DNA from: Cyclobacteriaceae bacterium | GTDB lineage: Bacteria; Bacteroidota; Bacteroidia; Cytophagales; Cyclobacteriaceae | Reading direction: 5' to 3' | Assembly: GCA_029858965.1 (NCBI GenBank) | Contig: JAOUDZ010000005.1 | Location: 1-64,000, forward strand | DNA: 64,000 nt | Part shown: positions 8,317 through 17,828 of the stretch, piece by piece | Position numbering within the stretch: the first letter of the stretch is position 1 | Layout of the letters: every line of letters starts with the position of its first letter | Notes under the pieces: model-generated | The model's database searches: none | Seen by the model: only the letters and a program-made list of their open reading frames with translations | What the model was told of the DNA's origin: nothing | Translations under genes and position numbers: made by a program

Positions 8317-9702
8317 ATGAACGATCAGGATAATAAAGACGTAACATCTCCAGGTCAAATTACCAAGTGGTTACGGAAACTTGCGCGGGAAAGTTGGCAG
8401 CTGGAATTGCTGGTTTCGGCATTTACTATCTTCTTGTTGATTGAAGCAGCTGGTGTATTTTCGGATTTCTTTGATAGCCTTCCATACAAATACAATCTAA
8501 ACGTTTCATTACTCGCCTTTATCTATATTTTTATAGGTCTGCTTGGTCTGTCACTCAAGGCACTGACGGTATTTCTGATTGTTCATTTATTATTGCGCGG
8601 TTTTTGGATTGGTGCGATTGGGTTGCGCTCCGTCCAATCGACATTGGATATAGCAAAGCTCAACTATAGCCCGTTTTTCACTGACAAACTGAGCAGGCGG
8701 ATTGTCAGCTTAGACGATCTCGTGATCAGATTGGATGAAATCTGCTCCGTCATTTTTTCATTTTCATTTCTTTTCATTTCCATGTTGTTGGCTTTTGGGC
8801 TGTACCTATTATTTTTTGGTAGTACAGCGTTGGTTTTGTTATCCATCGCAGCGTTTACTGCTGGTTGGCTCTCTACGGCCTTTGCCATTCTCGCCACATC
8901 AAGTTTGATCGCTATTTTGATCACGGGCCTTGTTTATCTTATTGATTACTTTACGTTGGGATTTTTAAAAAAATTCAAGGTACTCAGCAAGATTTATTAT
9001 CCAATCTATCGGTTTTACAGCATCATCACCATATCTGCTATTTCGAATAGCATTTATTACTATTTGATCAGCAAGTTCTCTAAGCGGAAGATCAGGATTA
9101 TTTACTTAATCGTAAGCATCATCTTTCTATTCAACTGGATTATTAATTATGACCAATTCCAGTACTTCACAGAGAGAGACGATCATGTTTCCTTTCATAA
9201 CCACTATTATGAGTCGCTGCGGCCGAAGGATGATTATATCAGAAAGGTGAGTATTCAGTCACATGTCGTAGATGGACCTTACTTGGAATTGTTTTTACGG
9301 TACGATCCGGCAGACAATACAAAAATAAGAAGTAATTGCCCGGATTATGTTCCCTTTAAGAATGATGGAATTAATGCAAGATTCAAATTTAAAGCCAGGG
9401 ATGGGAACCTGCAGATTTCTGCTCAAGATTTTGAGGGAGAAGATAAGGAGATGCTGTTGAGCTGCCTGAGTTCCATTTATGAGGTAACTGTCAATGATTC
9501 CCTTTGCCAGCATATTCAGTATTTCTTTTATGAACACCCTGCGCGAAAACAGCCCGGACTAATAGCGCAGTTGTCTGCCAAAAACTTCAAAGAGGGTGAA
9601 AATATGCTTTCCATAAAGAAGGTTTTCACTAGCAAGGAGGATAGCACGACAGTTCGTGAAGATTACGCTTATATTCCGTTTTGGTTTGTTAAGCAGAAAT
9701 GA
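8317..9702 (+). CDS. Polytopic membrane protein with soluble C-terminal domain
   Basis: A 461-residue protein that I do not recognise. Hydrophobicity suggests about six to seven membrane helices: near residues 28-50, 62-92, 140-170, 172-205, 225-245 and 258-276. The last is followed by about 180 polar residues (from about 280) that are likely extracytoplasmic. The N-terminal 25 residues are polar and probably cytoplasmic. The soluble domain has four Cys (SNCPDY, LLSCLSS and SLCQHI among the surrounding motifs) but no known signature. It follows the TapB-like gene by 21 bases. The pair may work together in the envelope; that is inference. Confidence 0.65.
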   Translation: MNDQDNKDVTSPGQITKWLRKLARESWQLELLVSAFTIFLLIEAAGVFSDFFDSLPYKYNLNVSLLAFIYIFIGLLGLSLKALTVFLIVHLLLRGFWIGAIGLRSVQSTLDIAKLNYSPFFTDKLSRRIVSLDDLVIRLDEICSVIFSFSFLFISMLLAFGLYLLFFGSTALVLLSIAAFTAGWLSTAFAILATSSLIAILITGLVYLIDYFTLGFLKKFKVLSKIYYPIYRFYSIITISAISNSIYYYLISKFSKRKIRIIYLIVSIIFLFNWIINYDQFQYFTERDDHVSFHNHYYESLRPKDDYIRKVSIQSHVVDGPYLELFLRYDPADNTKIRSNCPDYVPFKNDGINARFKFKARDGNLQISAQDFEGEDKEMLLSCLSSIYEVTVNDSLCQHIQYFFYEHPARKQPGLIAQLSAKNFKEGENMLSIKKVFTSKEDSTTVREDYAYIPFWFVKQK

Positions 9703-10005
9703 GTCTGGAAGGTCGTTGCATGAGCGTACCGAATATCATGCTACAATATTTCGTGGGTCAATTTTATTGAAACGTATAAGCATATTACTGGAGCTTCGGC
9801 AGCGACGGTTTTTGTCAAAACCATCTTGACTTAGGTGTAGCCGGCTTGGCATTCACTTTTTCTGGAGCCGGCCTCAAAAGGAATGTTTCATACAAGTAAA
9901 TGTTGGATTGAATAGTGTTTTATCTATATCCTTTCTTGCCTACATTAGGATGTATTTCCATGAAGTCTTGATCAAAGCATTACATTATATATCTATTTTT
10001 ACTTT
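9703..10005. other. Intergenic region, nothing recognised
   Basis: This is an AT-rich stretch before the esterase gene. It presumably contains that gene's promoter, but I see no element strong enough to call, no RNA gene and no clear terminator. Confidence 0.3.
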
Positions 10006-10911
10006 ATGAAAATAATCTTTATCCTCCTTGCCTTATACGGCGCCATGAAAATGAGTAATGCACAAAGTATTGTAAAGCTGTACCCGGACAAAATTCCAAA
10101 TGAGATTCCAGGACCCGACAATGAAACGAGGACCGATGATGGTATTGTCAGGATCAGTAGCATCTCCAGGCCTACCTTAACGCTTTATCTACCTCCAAAG
10201 GATCGCGCAAATGGCACGGCTGTTGTAATCTGCCCGGGTGGCGGGTATGGCATAAGTGCATTCCAACATGAGGGTGTCGATGTAGCGAAGCAATTAAGTG
10301 CAGCAGGAATCGCAGGCATTGTTTTGAAATACCGACTTCCCAATGATGAGATCATGAAAGATAAATCTATCGGGCCACTACAGGATGCTCAGCAAGCTAT
10401 TAAGGTTGTCAGAGAACATGCGAAGGAATGGAATATTGATCCTGCAAAAATTGGTGTTGCCGGGTTTTCTGCCGGTGGACACCTTGCTTCTACAGCAGGC
10501 ACGCATTTTAATAAGGTTTTGATCGATAATCCGGAAAAGACCAGCGTTCGGCCTGACTTTATGATTTTACTATATCCCGTCATCAGTTTTACAGACAGCC
10601 TCGGCCACACTGGATCCCGTAATAATCTTATCGGAAAATCACCCTCGCAAGAATTGATAAAACTATATTCGAATGAATTGCAGGTGACTAAGCAAACACC
10701 ACCGACATTTATTGTTCATGCCGGAGACGATGCATCGGTGAAAGTGGAAAACAGTTTGCGGTTTTATGAGTCGTTGAAAAAAAACGGTGTATTAGCCGAG
10801 TTATTTATTTACCCAAAAGGAGGTCATGGTTTCGGGTTGGTTAACCCAACATCACCGGATCGCTGGATGGACCGATGCCTGGACTGGATGAAGAGTAATG
10901 GGTGGCTTTGA
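10006..10911 (+). CDS. Exported alpha/beta hydrolase (acetyl-xylan-esterase-like)
   Basis: A 301-residue secreted esterase of the BD-FAE/Aes-like alpha/beta hydrolase group. A signal peptide ends at about SNAQ (residue 20). The oxyanion loop is CPGGGYG (residues 76-82), the nucleophile elbow is GFSAGGH with Ser155, the acid lies in HAGDDAS (Asp241 or Asp242) and the base is His274 (KGGHGFG). These enzymes remove acetyl or other acyl groups from sugars. It sits 113 bases upstream of the GH172-type gene and in the same orientation as the GH2 gene, so de-esterification of a plant or microbial glycan is a reasonable reading. Confidence 0.88.
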   Translation: MKIIFILLALYGAMKMSNAQSIVKLYPDKIPNEIPGPDNETRTDDGIVRISSISRPTLTLYLPPKDRANGTAVVICPGGGYGISAFQHEGVDVAKQLSAAGIAGIVLKYRLPNDEIMKDKSIGPLQDAQQAIKVVREHAKEWNIDPAKIGVAGFSAGGHLASTAGTHFNKVLIDNPEKTSVRPDFMILLYPVISFTDSLGHTGSRNNLIGKSPSQELIKLYSNELQVTKQTPPTFIVHAGDDASVKVENSLRFYESLKKNGVLAELFIYPKGGHGFGLVNPTSPDRWMDRCLDWMKSNGWL

Positions 10912-11024
10912 ATGAGGTTATGAAGATTCGATAACAATGAAAAGTGGAGAAATATTAATTTAGTAATTCCATCAGGGCAGTTCCCAATACACCGGAATAT
11001 CATATCACGATAACCAACCGCAAC

Positions 11025-12170
11025 ATGAGAAAATTTGTTATTCTGCTCACTTTTACTTCCGCTATATCCGTAGCCTTCGGTCAGCCCGGGAGTTTCAATG
11101 GTCTTGACATGAATATGGGAAATTTATACATGCTATCGAATGCCAAGACCCGGTCAATTAGTCCAGAGAATTTTACGGGTGAGCCTGGAAAAGGGGGTAT
11201 GGCAACACTGGAACAAGGTAATGCCAGAAATGCTGCCCGCGATCTTGGCCAGGGCTGGAAAGTAAATCCATATATTATTATAGAATCGAACCAAACCACA
11301 ACATTGGCTGAGGTTACCGGTGCTGGTGCTATACAGCATATTTGGATGACACCCACCGGTAATTGGCGATACGCTATCCTTCGATTTTACTGGGACGATG
11401 AGAAAGAACCTTCCATCGAAGTGCCGGTAGGCGATTTCTTCGGGATGGGGTGGGGTGAATATGCCCACTTGAATTCTTTGGCTGTCACGGTTAATCCGGG
11501 CAGCGCCTTTAATTGCTACTGGACAATGCCCTTTCGTAAGAAATGTAGAATTACAATGGAAAATATTGGACCCGATAAAATGAACTTGTATTATCAGATT
11601 GACTACACACTCACTGAAGTGCCTAATGATGCCGCCTACTTGCATGCACAGTTCAGGAGAAGCAATCCCACAAAGGGTTCACTTTTCACACTGGTTGATG
11701 GAATAAAAGGAAAAGGACATTACGTCGGAACATATGTAGCCTGGGGCGTCAATAACAATGGATGGTGGGGAGAAGGGGAGATCAAGTTTTTCATGGATGG
11801 TGATGGCAAATTCCCAACAATCAATGGTACCGGAACAGAGGATTACTTTTGCGGCTCCTATAATTTCGAGAACAAAAAGACCAGACAATACCAGGAATTT
11901 TCAACAGCGTATGCAGGACTGCATCAGGTGATCCGGCCAGATGGTGTATACGTGTCTCAGCAGCGGTTTGGTCTCTATCGCTGGCATATCGTAGATCCGA
12001 TTCGTTTTGAAAAAGATCTAAGAATAACGATACAGGATTTGGGCTGGCGGCATGGCGGCCAATACCTGCCGCAACAGTCGGACATTAGCGCGGTAGTGTA
12101 CTGGTATCAAACCGAGCCGCATGCCACTTTCCCGAAACTTCCCAACAAAAGCGAACTGGAAGTAAACTAA
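11025..12170 (+). CDS. DUF2961 / GH172-type glycoside hydrolase
   Basis: A 381-residue secreted protein (signal peptide to about residue 19, AFGQ) of the DUF2961 family, now classed as GH172. Characterised members act on alpha-linked arabinofuranosyl or fructofuranosyl units. Family blocks are visible: GAIQHIWMT (residues 101-109), VPVGDFFGMGWGE (residues 133-145), WWGEGEIKFFMDGD (residues 247-260) and GTGTEDYF (residues 268-275). The last two carry the conserved Glu residues expected in the active site. The length matches single-domain members. It sits between an esterase and a GH2 enzyme, 44 bases upstream of the latter. The actual substrate cannot be told. Confidence 0.88.
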   Translation: MRKFVILLTFTSAISVAFGQPGSFNGLDMNMGNLYMLSNAKTRSISPENFTGEPGKGGMATLEQGNARNAARDLGQGWKVNPYIIIESNQTTTLAEVTGAGAIQHIWMTPTGNWRYAILRFYWDDEKEPSIEVPVGDFFGMGWGEYAHLNSLAVTVNPGSAFNCYWTMPFRKKCRITMENIGPDKMNLYYQIDYTLTEVPNDAAYLHAQFRRSNPTKGSLFTLVDGIKGKGHYVGTYVAWGVNNNGWWGEGEIKFFMDGDGKFPTINGTGTEDYFCGSYNFENKKTRQYQEFSTAYAGLHQVIRPDGVYVSQQRFGLYRWHIVDPIRFEKDLRITIQDLGWRHGGQYLPQQSDISAVVYWYQTEPHATFPKLPNKSELEVN

Positions 12171-12214
12171 AATATTGTTTCTATTTATTAATCAAGCAAA
12201 AACAAATCATCTTC

Positions 12215-14056
12215 ATGACACGAAAATTGTTATTCATTGGAATTACTTTCTTAGCCAACATATCCCTGGCGCAACAGGCAAGTTGGAAATTAGTAGAGGG
12301 CAAGATTACCACACCCTGGGCCGAAAAGGTTGATCCATCCAGTACACTGCAAGAATACCCTCGCCCACAAATGGTACGGGAAACCTGGGTTAACTTAAAC
12401 GGACTTTGGGATTATGCAATCAGGTCGCTGAAAGAAGATGCCCCTGCGGCTTTTGATGGAAAGATCCTTGTTCCATTTGCGGTCGAATCGGCTTTGTCCG
12501 GTGTTGGTAAGAATGTTGGAAAGGATAACAGACTTTGGTATAAGCGTACATTTTCAATGCCATCCTCCTTCAAGAATAAAACGACGCTTATTCACTTTGG
12601 TGCCGTGGACTGGCAATGCGAAGTTTATGTCAATGGAAAGAAAGCAGGTACACATCAAGGTGGCTATGATCCGTTTTCATTTGATATTTCTTCCTACTTG
12701 AAATCAGGACAGCAGGAAATCATGATCAGTGTTTGGGATCCCTCGGATGAGGGACCTCAGCCGAGGGGAAAACAAGTGAACAAGCCACATGGCATATGGT
12801 ATACGCCGGTGACAGGTATATGGCAGACTGTATGGCTTGAAGGAGTTCCCAAAACTTACATCGAGTCAACTATACAAACGCCTGATGTAGATCGGCGAAA
12901 TTTCAATGTGAAAGCAGTCGTGAGGAACATGCAACCAGGGGATCGGTTGAAAGTCACTGCCTGGGATGGCACGCAACAGGTTGCTGAGCAAGAAGTGGAA
13001 GGTGTGGATGCAACAGTTGACATCAACAACGCTAAATTGTGGTCACCAATAAATCCATTCTTGTATGATCTTCGAATATCAGTAATCCGAAAGCGCAAAG
13101 TTGTTGACGAAGTGAAGGGTTACTTTGCGATGCGGAAAATTTCGATGGCGGAGGATCAGCGTGGTGTGCAGCGAATGCTGTTGAACGACGAGTTTGTGTT
13201 CCAATATGGACCGCTTGATCAAGGATGGTGGCCTGACGGATTATATACGGCCCCAACCGATGAAGCGCTGAAATTTGATGTTGAAAAAACGAAGGAAATG
13301 GGCTTCAACATGATTCGTAAGCATGTAAAAGTTGAGCCTGCCCGTTGGTACTACTACTGTGATAAATTGGGAATTTTGGTTTGGCAGGATATGCCAAGTG
13401 GCGATATGGGGAATCAATGGGACTCCCGTCCGGGTATTTTGGGAAAAGGGACTTCGAAGGAACGAACGCCTGAATCTGAAAGTATTTTCAAAGCAGAGTG
13501 GAAGGCGATCATGGATGCTAACCATAATTTTCCGTGCATTGTGGTATGGGTGCCTTTCAACGAAGCCTGGGGACAGTTTAAGACAGAAGAGATCGTCAAT
13601 TGGACAATGGCGTATGATCCTTCCAGGTTAGTAAATACGGCAAGCGGGGGTAACTTCCATGCTGTTGGTCATATCCTTGATGTACACAACTATCCTCAGC
13701 CAGTTATGCCCGATCCCAACTTATTTGGTCATGACAGAATCATCGTACTGGGCGAGTTTGGAGGCCTGGGCCTCCCGTTGGAGGGACACACCTGGCAGGC
13801 AAAGGACAACTGGGGTTACCAGAGTTTCACCAATAAAGAAGAGCTGTTGTCGAAATATGAATCTTTTGTCGACTCCTTTGAGGCCTTTATTTTAAAAGGA
13901 TTGTCGGCAGCAGTATATACTCAAACTACGGACGTTGAGATTGAGACAAACGGTCTTATGACCTATGACAGGAAAATAGTCAAGATGCCCGCACGGCGGT
14001 TGAATCAGGTTCATCAGAAGTTGTATAATCCCAGGCTTGTAAGCATGAAACCGTAG
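12215..14056 (+). CDS. Glycoside hydrolase family 2 (beta-galactosidase-like)
   Basis: A 613-residue exported GH2 enzyme with a signal peptide to about residue 19 (ISLAQQ). Domain order: sugar-binding jelly roll (about residues 40-205, with LNGLWDYAI), immunoglobulin-like domain (about 210-305) and TIM barrel (about 310-600). Catalytic residues are visible: acid/base Glu450 in PFNEAWGQ and nucleophile Glu514 in LGEFGGLG. It is shorter than LacZ (about 1,020 residues) and lacks the C-terminal domains. Family members include beta-galactosidases, beta-glucuronidases and beta-mannosidases. Galactokinase and galactose mutarotase lie 1-3 kb away on the other strand, which favours a galactoside but does not prove it. 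Confidence 0.9.
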   Translation: MTRKLLFIGITFLANISLAQQASWKLVEGKITTPWAEKVDPSSTLQEYPRPQMVRETWVNLNGLWDYAIRSLKEDAPAAFDGKILVPFAVESALSGVGKNVGKDNRLWYKRTFSMPSSFKNKTTLIHFGAVDWQCEVYVNGKKAGTHQGGYDPFSFDISSYLKSGQQEIMISVWDPSDEGPQPRGKQVNKPHGIWYTPVTGIWQTVWLEGVPKTYIESTIQTPDVDRRNFNVKAVVRNMQPGDRLKVTAWDGTQQVAEQEVEGVDATVDINNAKLWSPINPFLYDLRISVIRKRKVVDEVKGYFAMRKISMAEDQRGVQRMLLNDEFVFQYGPLDQGWWPDGLYTAPTDEALKFDVEKTKEMGFNMIRKHVKVEPARWYYYCDKLGILVWQDMPSGDMGNQWDSRPGILGKGTSKERTPESESIFKAEWKAIMDANHNFPCIVVWVPFNEAWGQFKTEEIVNWTMAYDPSRLVNTASGGNFHAVGHILDVHNYPQPVMPDPNLFGHDRIIVLGEFGGLGLPLEGHTWQAKDNWGYQSFTNKEELLSKYESFVDSFEAFILKGLSAAVYTQTTDVEIETNGLMTYDRKIVKMPARRLNQVHQKLYNPRLVSMKP

Positions 14057-14114
14057 CAATGATTTTATTGTGGAAGAAGGTGTTATTAATGATTTCTTTG
14101 GCCTAAGGAGGTTT

Positions 14115-14903
14115 TCAAATATGATTTATACTCAAGCCAAGTATTCTTATGGCGGCAGGAGACAGCCTCTGTAGCGTTTCATTTTTGATATAGCGCGATT
14201 GATCTACCTGCTGTGGCTGATCAAAGCGGCAAAAGTAACTATGGATTGCTCGCCTGTATTTCGCTGAACGGTTCGTAGTACCTCCATGCCAGGCGTGGGA
14301 ATTGAAAATAAACACAGATCCTGCAGGTGCTTCTATGATTACCTCATCCGTATGAGGCGCCATTGGATCCGGTAAGGCCTCTTGCGGTAATCTGCCAGAA
14401 CGGTGGGTTCCCGGAACGATGCGCGTGGCACCGTTCTCTTTTGAGAATTCATCAAGCAGCCAAATTGAATTACAGACGGTATAGCGATCCGGAGCGACGG
14501 CTTCATGCCAGTCCACATGAAGCTTTTGCAAACCAAGCCCGGGCTTAGCCGAACGATAATTCAAGGAGGATAGTTTGAATTCCTGTCCCAACACATGGGC
14601 AATGCCAGCCAATACCCGAGGATGTGTGTAAAAAATATCAAAGACTTCACCTTTATTGACAAGGTCTGCTAGCCTGTCGGCCCCATCCTCTTTAGGGTGC
14701 TTAATGTACGGTGAGTCTAATAACTCAGCCCCTGCTTTCTGTCCTTCCTTCTCCATCAACACAAGAATCTGATGGTTGATGGCTGACACTTGAGTTTCGG
14801 ATAATAATTTACCCAGGTTCAAGTAACCAAACTCACTAAGGAAATTTTTTTCATCCTGGGTCAGGGTATTCTCGTGGACATCCAATTCAGTCAAAATTTC
14901 CAT
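14115..14903 (-). CDS. Phytanoyl-CoA dioxygenase (PhyH) family protein, copy 1
   Basis: A 262-residue Fe(II)/2-oxoglutarate-dependent oxygenase of the PhyH family. The iron ligands are His129 and Asp131 (LHVDWHE) and His206 (HAWHGGT). A later Arg in NRSAKYRRAIH probably holds 2-oxoglutarate. There is no signal peptide, so it is cytoplasmic. These enzymes hydroxylate diverse small molecules. It lies downstream of galK and galM on the same strand (64 bases after galM), so it may share their transcript. Its substrate is unknown. A second, only distantly similar PhyH gene is at 54600. Confidence 0.85.
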   Translation of the reverse strand: MEILTELDVHENTLTQDEKNFLSEFGYLNLGKLLSETQVSAINHQILVLMEKEGQKAGAELLDSPYIKHPKEDGADRLADLVNKGEVFDIFYTHPRVLAGIAHVLGQEFKLSSLNYRSAKPGLGLQKLHVDWHEAVAPDRYTVCNSIWLLDEFSKENGATRIVPGTHRSGRLPQEALPDPMAPHTDEVIIEAPAGSVFIFNSHAWHGGTTNRSAKYRRAIHSYFCRFDQPQQVDQSRYIKNETLQRLSPAAIRILGLSINHI

Positions 14904-14967
14904 ACTAAGTCGAAGTTTTTAGTTTACTATATTTTATGTTCGCGTAAAACATAGTCCTGCCAGCATC

Positions 14968-16146
14968 CTATTTTGTGGAAAACTTATAGATCGTTTGCGT
15001 TTTGTATACATCTCCGGGTTTCAGAACCACAGGAGGAAAATTCGGTTGGTTAGGGGAATCAGGAAAGTGTTGTGTTTCCAAACAAATCGCGTAACGCTGT
15101 TTGTAAACCGTATTGTATTTACCTGTTATGGTCCCATCTAAGAAATTTCCGGTATAAACCTGCGTGCCGGGTTCAGTCGTGTACATCTCCATATAACGTC
15201 CGCTAACTGGATCATAAAGGGTTGCGCCCAGCGATAAGCTTTCATCATTTTTGTCGAATACCCAGCAATGATCATAGCCTTTACCTGCAAGGAGTTGTGG
15301 ATGGTCATCGTTGATTCGCGAGCCAATAACGGTAGGCGATGTGAAATCAAAAGGGGTTCCGGACACAGATTCGATTTCGCCAGTAGGTATTAGTGTTTTA
15401 TCTACTGGAATATACTTAGAAGCAGAAACAGAAAGAACTTCATTCAAAATATCTCGCTTTGTGTTTCCAGAAAGGTTGAAGTAGGTATGGTTCGTGAGGT
15501 TAATGATTGTTTTCTTGTCTGTTGTAGCGTTGTATTCAATTTTTAACTCGTTTTTATTGGTCAGTGTATAGGTAACTTCCACATCAAGGGTCCCTGGATA
15601 ACCTTCTTCCATGTCTTTGCTGACGTAGGTTAGTTTTAATGAGGCACCATTTTCGGACACAGCAGGTGTGGCATTCCAAACAACTTTATCAAAACCTTTC
15701 AGTCCGCCATGAAGATGGTTCTCGCCGTTGTTCCTGGCCAGCGTGTATGTATTCCCATCCAGTGTGAATTTGCCCTTAGCAATCCGGTTACCATACCGGC
15801 CTACCAAGGCACCGAAAAATGAAGGTGCTTTTAGGTAGCCCGAAAGGGAATCGTAACCCAACACAATATCTTCAAATACACCTGATCTGTCTGAAGTCTT
15901 AAGTGAGACAATAACGCCACCCAGATTTGTTACAGCCATTTCAGTTCCGAGCGTATTTTTTAACAGATACAAAGATATCTTTGTCCCGTCCGGCAATGTG
16001 CCAAAGGAAGATTGGGTTGTAGAGGCCATCGGCGCTGCAGAATCTGTCATTGATGTTTCGCTTGAATTTTTCGTACTATTCTTACAGGAAGCAGCCATTA
16101 ACAAGGTGGCCAACACTAAAGCACATCGGAAAATATATTTTCTCAT
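14968..16146 (-). CDS. galM: Galactose mutarotase (aldose 1-epimerase), lipoprotein
   Basis: A 392-residue aldose 1-epimerase that interconverts alpha and beta anomers of galactose. The first 21 residues form a lipoprotein signal peptide ending LLMAASC, so the enzyme is probably anchored in the periplasm. A Ser/Thr-rich linker follows. Family motifs are present: GRYGNRIAKGKF (substrate-binding Arg), NGENHLHGG (His), NLTNHTYFNLSG (catalytic His), GYDHCWV and, near the C-terminus, ICLETQHFPDSPNQP with the catalytic Glu. It lies 94 bases downstream of galK. An exported mutarotase would act on sugar released outside the inner membrane before import. Confidence 0.92.
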   Translation of the reverse strand: MRKYIFRCALVLATLLMAASCKNSTKNSSETSMTDSAAPMASTTQSSFGTLPDGTKISLYLLKNTLGTEMAVTNLGGVIVSLKTSDRSGVFEDIVLGYDSLSGYLKAPSFFGALVGRYGNRIAKGKFTLDGNTYTLARNNGENHLHGGLKGFDKVVWNATPAVSENGASLKLTYVSKDMEEGYPGTLDVEVTYTLTNKNELKIEYNATTDKKTIINLTNHTYFNLSGNTKRDILNEVLSVSASKYIPVDKTLIPTGEIESVSGTPFDFTSPTVIGSRINDDHPQLLAGKGYDHCWVFDKNDESLSLGATLYDPVSGRYMEMYTTEPGTQVYTGNFLDGTITGKYNTVYKQRYAICLETQHFPDSPNQPNFPPVVLKPGDVYKTQTIYKFSTK

Positions 16147-16240
16147 GGTGAAGGGGTTGTTGCATTTTATGTTCCATCAGTCTAACTGAGTCTGAGTTTC
16201 TGATCGCTAAAATATCATATTCTGCTCTATATTTCCATAC

Positions 16241-17488
16241 TCATTGTTTCGTCGGTGAAATATTTATTCCCTTTATCTGATCCGTACTTAACGAAATAAC
16301 GCTGGTCCCGCCCTTTATGGCCACAACGTAGCTGTTCATTTCATGGTGGAAGTTTTTGTAATAGGCATCGCGAAGAGTTGAAATGAAGGAGTCAATTTCA
16401 TTTTTTAAGACAATGTTTATGGTGCACCCGCCAAACCCACCGCCCATCATCCGGGAGCCGATAACACCATGTAATTTTTTTGCTTCGTTTACCAGAAAGT
16501 CAAGTTCGGCACAACTTACCTCATATTGGCTCGATAATCCCTCATGGGTGGCGTACATTTTCTGGCCAAAGGACTCTAAGTCACCGATTCGGAGATCTTC
16601 AGCAGCTGCTAACACGCGGTTATTTTCCTGCACGACGTACGTACATCGATTTAATACTTTTTCTGTGAATGCATCGCGATGTTTCTCCAACATGTCCAGG
16701 CTTACATCGCGCAGACTTTGGATATTCGGAAAGCTTTTCTTGAGTATTGAAATTCCGGTTTCACACTCTTGCCTCCTTTTATTGTAGGCAGAATCTGCCA
16801 GAGAATGCTTTACCATAGTATCGCAAAGTACTATTGAATAGTCCTTCAAATCGATTGGCAAATAGGCATAGGACAAGGAACGGCAATCAAGCACGATAGC
16901 CATTTCTTCTTTCCCCATCATACTGGCAAACTGATCCATGATACCGCATTTGACCCCAACGAAATGATGCTCGGCCCATTGCGCAATGTGGATTAGTTCA
17001 AGTGTGGGGATATTGAAAGAATGAAGGTGATTTAAGGCAAAGGCAAAACCGCACTCCAAGGCTGCTGAAGAAGATAGCCCCGCACCGGTAGGAACGTTAC
17101 CGCCAACCACACAATGAAAGGGTTTCACGGGGTAGCCTCTATCAACAAATTGTCGGGCTACGCCCAATAGATAGTTTGCCCAGAAAGGTTTGGTAATTTT
17201 CTTTGGATCAGCAACATCAAACCGCACGAATTCATCATGATTTACGGAATATAGTGTAGCATCAGATTCATCAGCCCAACCAATGGCAAAAACAAGGTCC
17301 CTGTCTATGGCTGCGGGCATTACAAAGCCTTCATTGTAATCTGTATGTTCCCCAATCAGGTTTATACGACCGGGAGAGCGGATGAGGAGCGGATCATGTT
17401 CAAAAATTTCTAAAAACCTATTCCGGATTGTAAGAACTTGAAGCTCTGGGCTGAGTTCGTTTACTTTCAGTGCTTCTGAGTGACTCAT
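16241..17488 (-). CDS. galK: Galactokinase
   Basis: A 415-residue GHMP kinase that phosphorylates alpha-D-galactose at C1, the first committed step of the Leloir pathway. The three GHMP motifs are present: SPGRINLIGEHTDYN (residues about 39-53), the ATP loop PTGAGLSSSAALE (residues about 132-144) and GSRMMGGGFGGC near residue 350. CGIMDQFAS carries the catalytic Asp. It is cytoplasmic. It is the first gene of a likely galK-galM-phyH unit, facing a 340-base gap shared with msrB. No galT or galE lies in this window. The N-terminal extension of about 35 residues before the first motif is slightly longer than in E. coli. Confidence 0.95.
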   Translation of the reverse strand: MSHSEALKVNELSPELQVLTIRNRFLEIFEHDPLLIRSPGRINLIGEHTDYNEGFVMPAAIDRDLVFAIGWADESDATLYSVNHDEFVRFDVADPKKITKPFWANYLLGVARQFVDRGYPVKPFHCVVGGNVPTGAGLSSSAALECGFAFALNHLHSFNIPTLELIHIAQWAEHHFVGVKCGIMDQFASMMGKEEMAIVLDCRSLSYAYLPIDLKDYSIVLCDTMVKHSLADSAYNKRRQECETGISILKKSFPNIQSLRDVSLDMLEKHRDAFTEKVLNRCTYVVQENNRVLAAAEDLRIGDLESFGQKMYATHEGLSSQYEVSCAELDFLVNEAKKLHGVIGSRMMGGGFGGCTINIVLKNEIDSFISTLRDAYYKNFHHEMNSYVVAIKGGTSVISLSTDQIKGINISPTKQ

Positions 17489-17828
17489 TTTACTTGTGAT
17501 ATACTTTAGCTGACGATAACATCAAAGTCAATAACCCAATTGTTGAACCGATTCTGCGAATTACGAACTCAATTGTCATATTGCCGCACAAATAATGGTT
17601 AGATTTGCAAAAATTCAATTGAAGTGGAGCCAGCAACACTTTGTAAGTGCCGCAATGTTGCAAAAAATATGGTGATTATTTTTAATAAAGAGAAAATTTA
17701 GCGGAATTGAATGAGGCAAGTGAAGGGACTGGTGTTTTTTGCTCATCAAGTTCTGGTATGGGGAAAGGCTATCCAAGAGAATGTGTTTATGGTTGGAAAC
17801 TTATGGGGGTAATTATTGTTTGAGAAAT
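17489..17828. other. Divergent promoter region between galK and msrB
   Basis: This gap separates two genes that read away from each other. On the + strand TAGATTTG (17600-17607) matches the Bacteroidota -7 element TAnnTTTG, with a TTG at 17581-17583, sixteen bases before it. This could be an msrB promoter with a long leader. I see no matching element toward galK. Confidence 0.3.
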
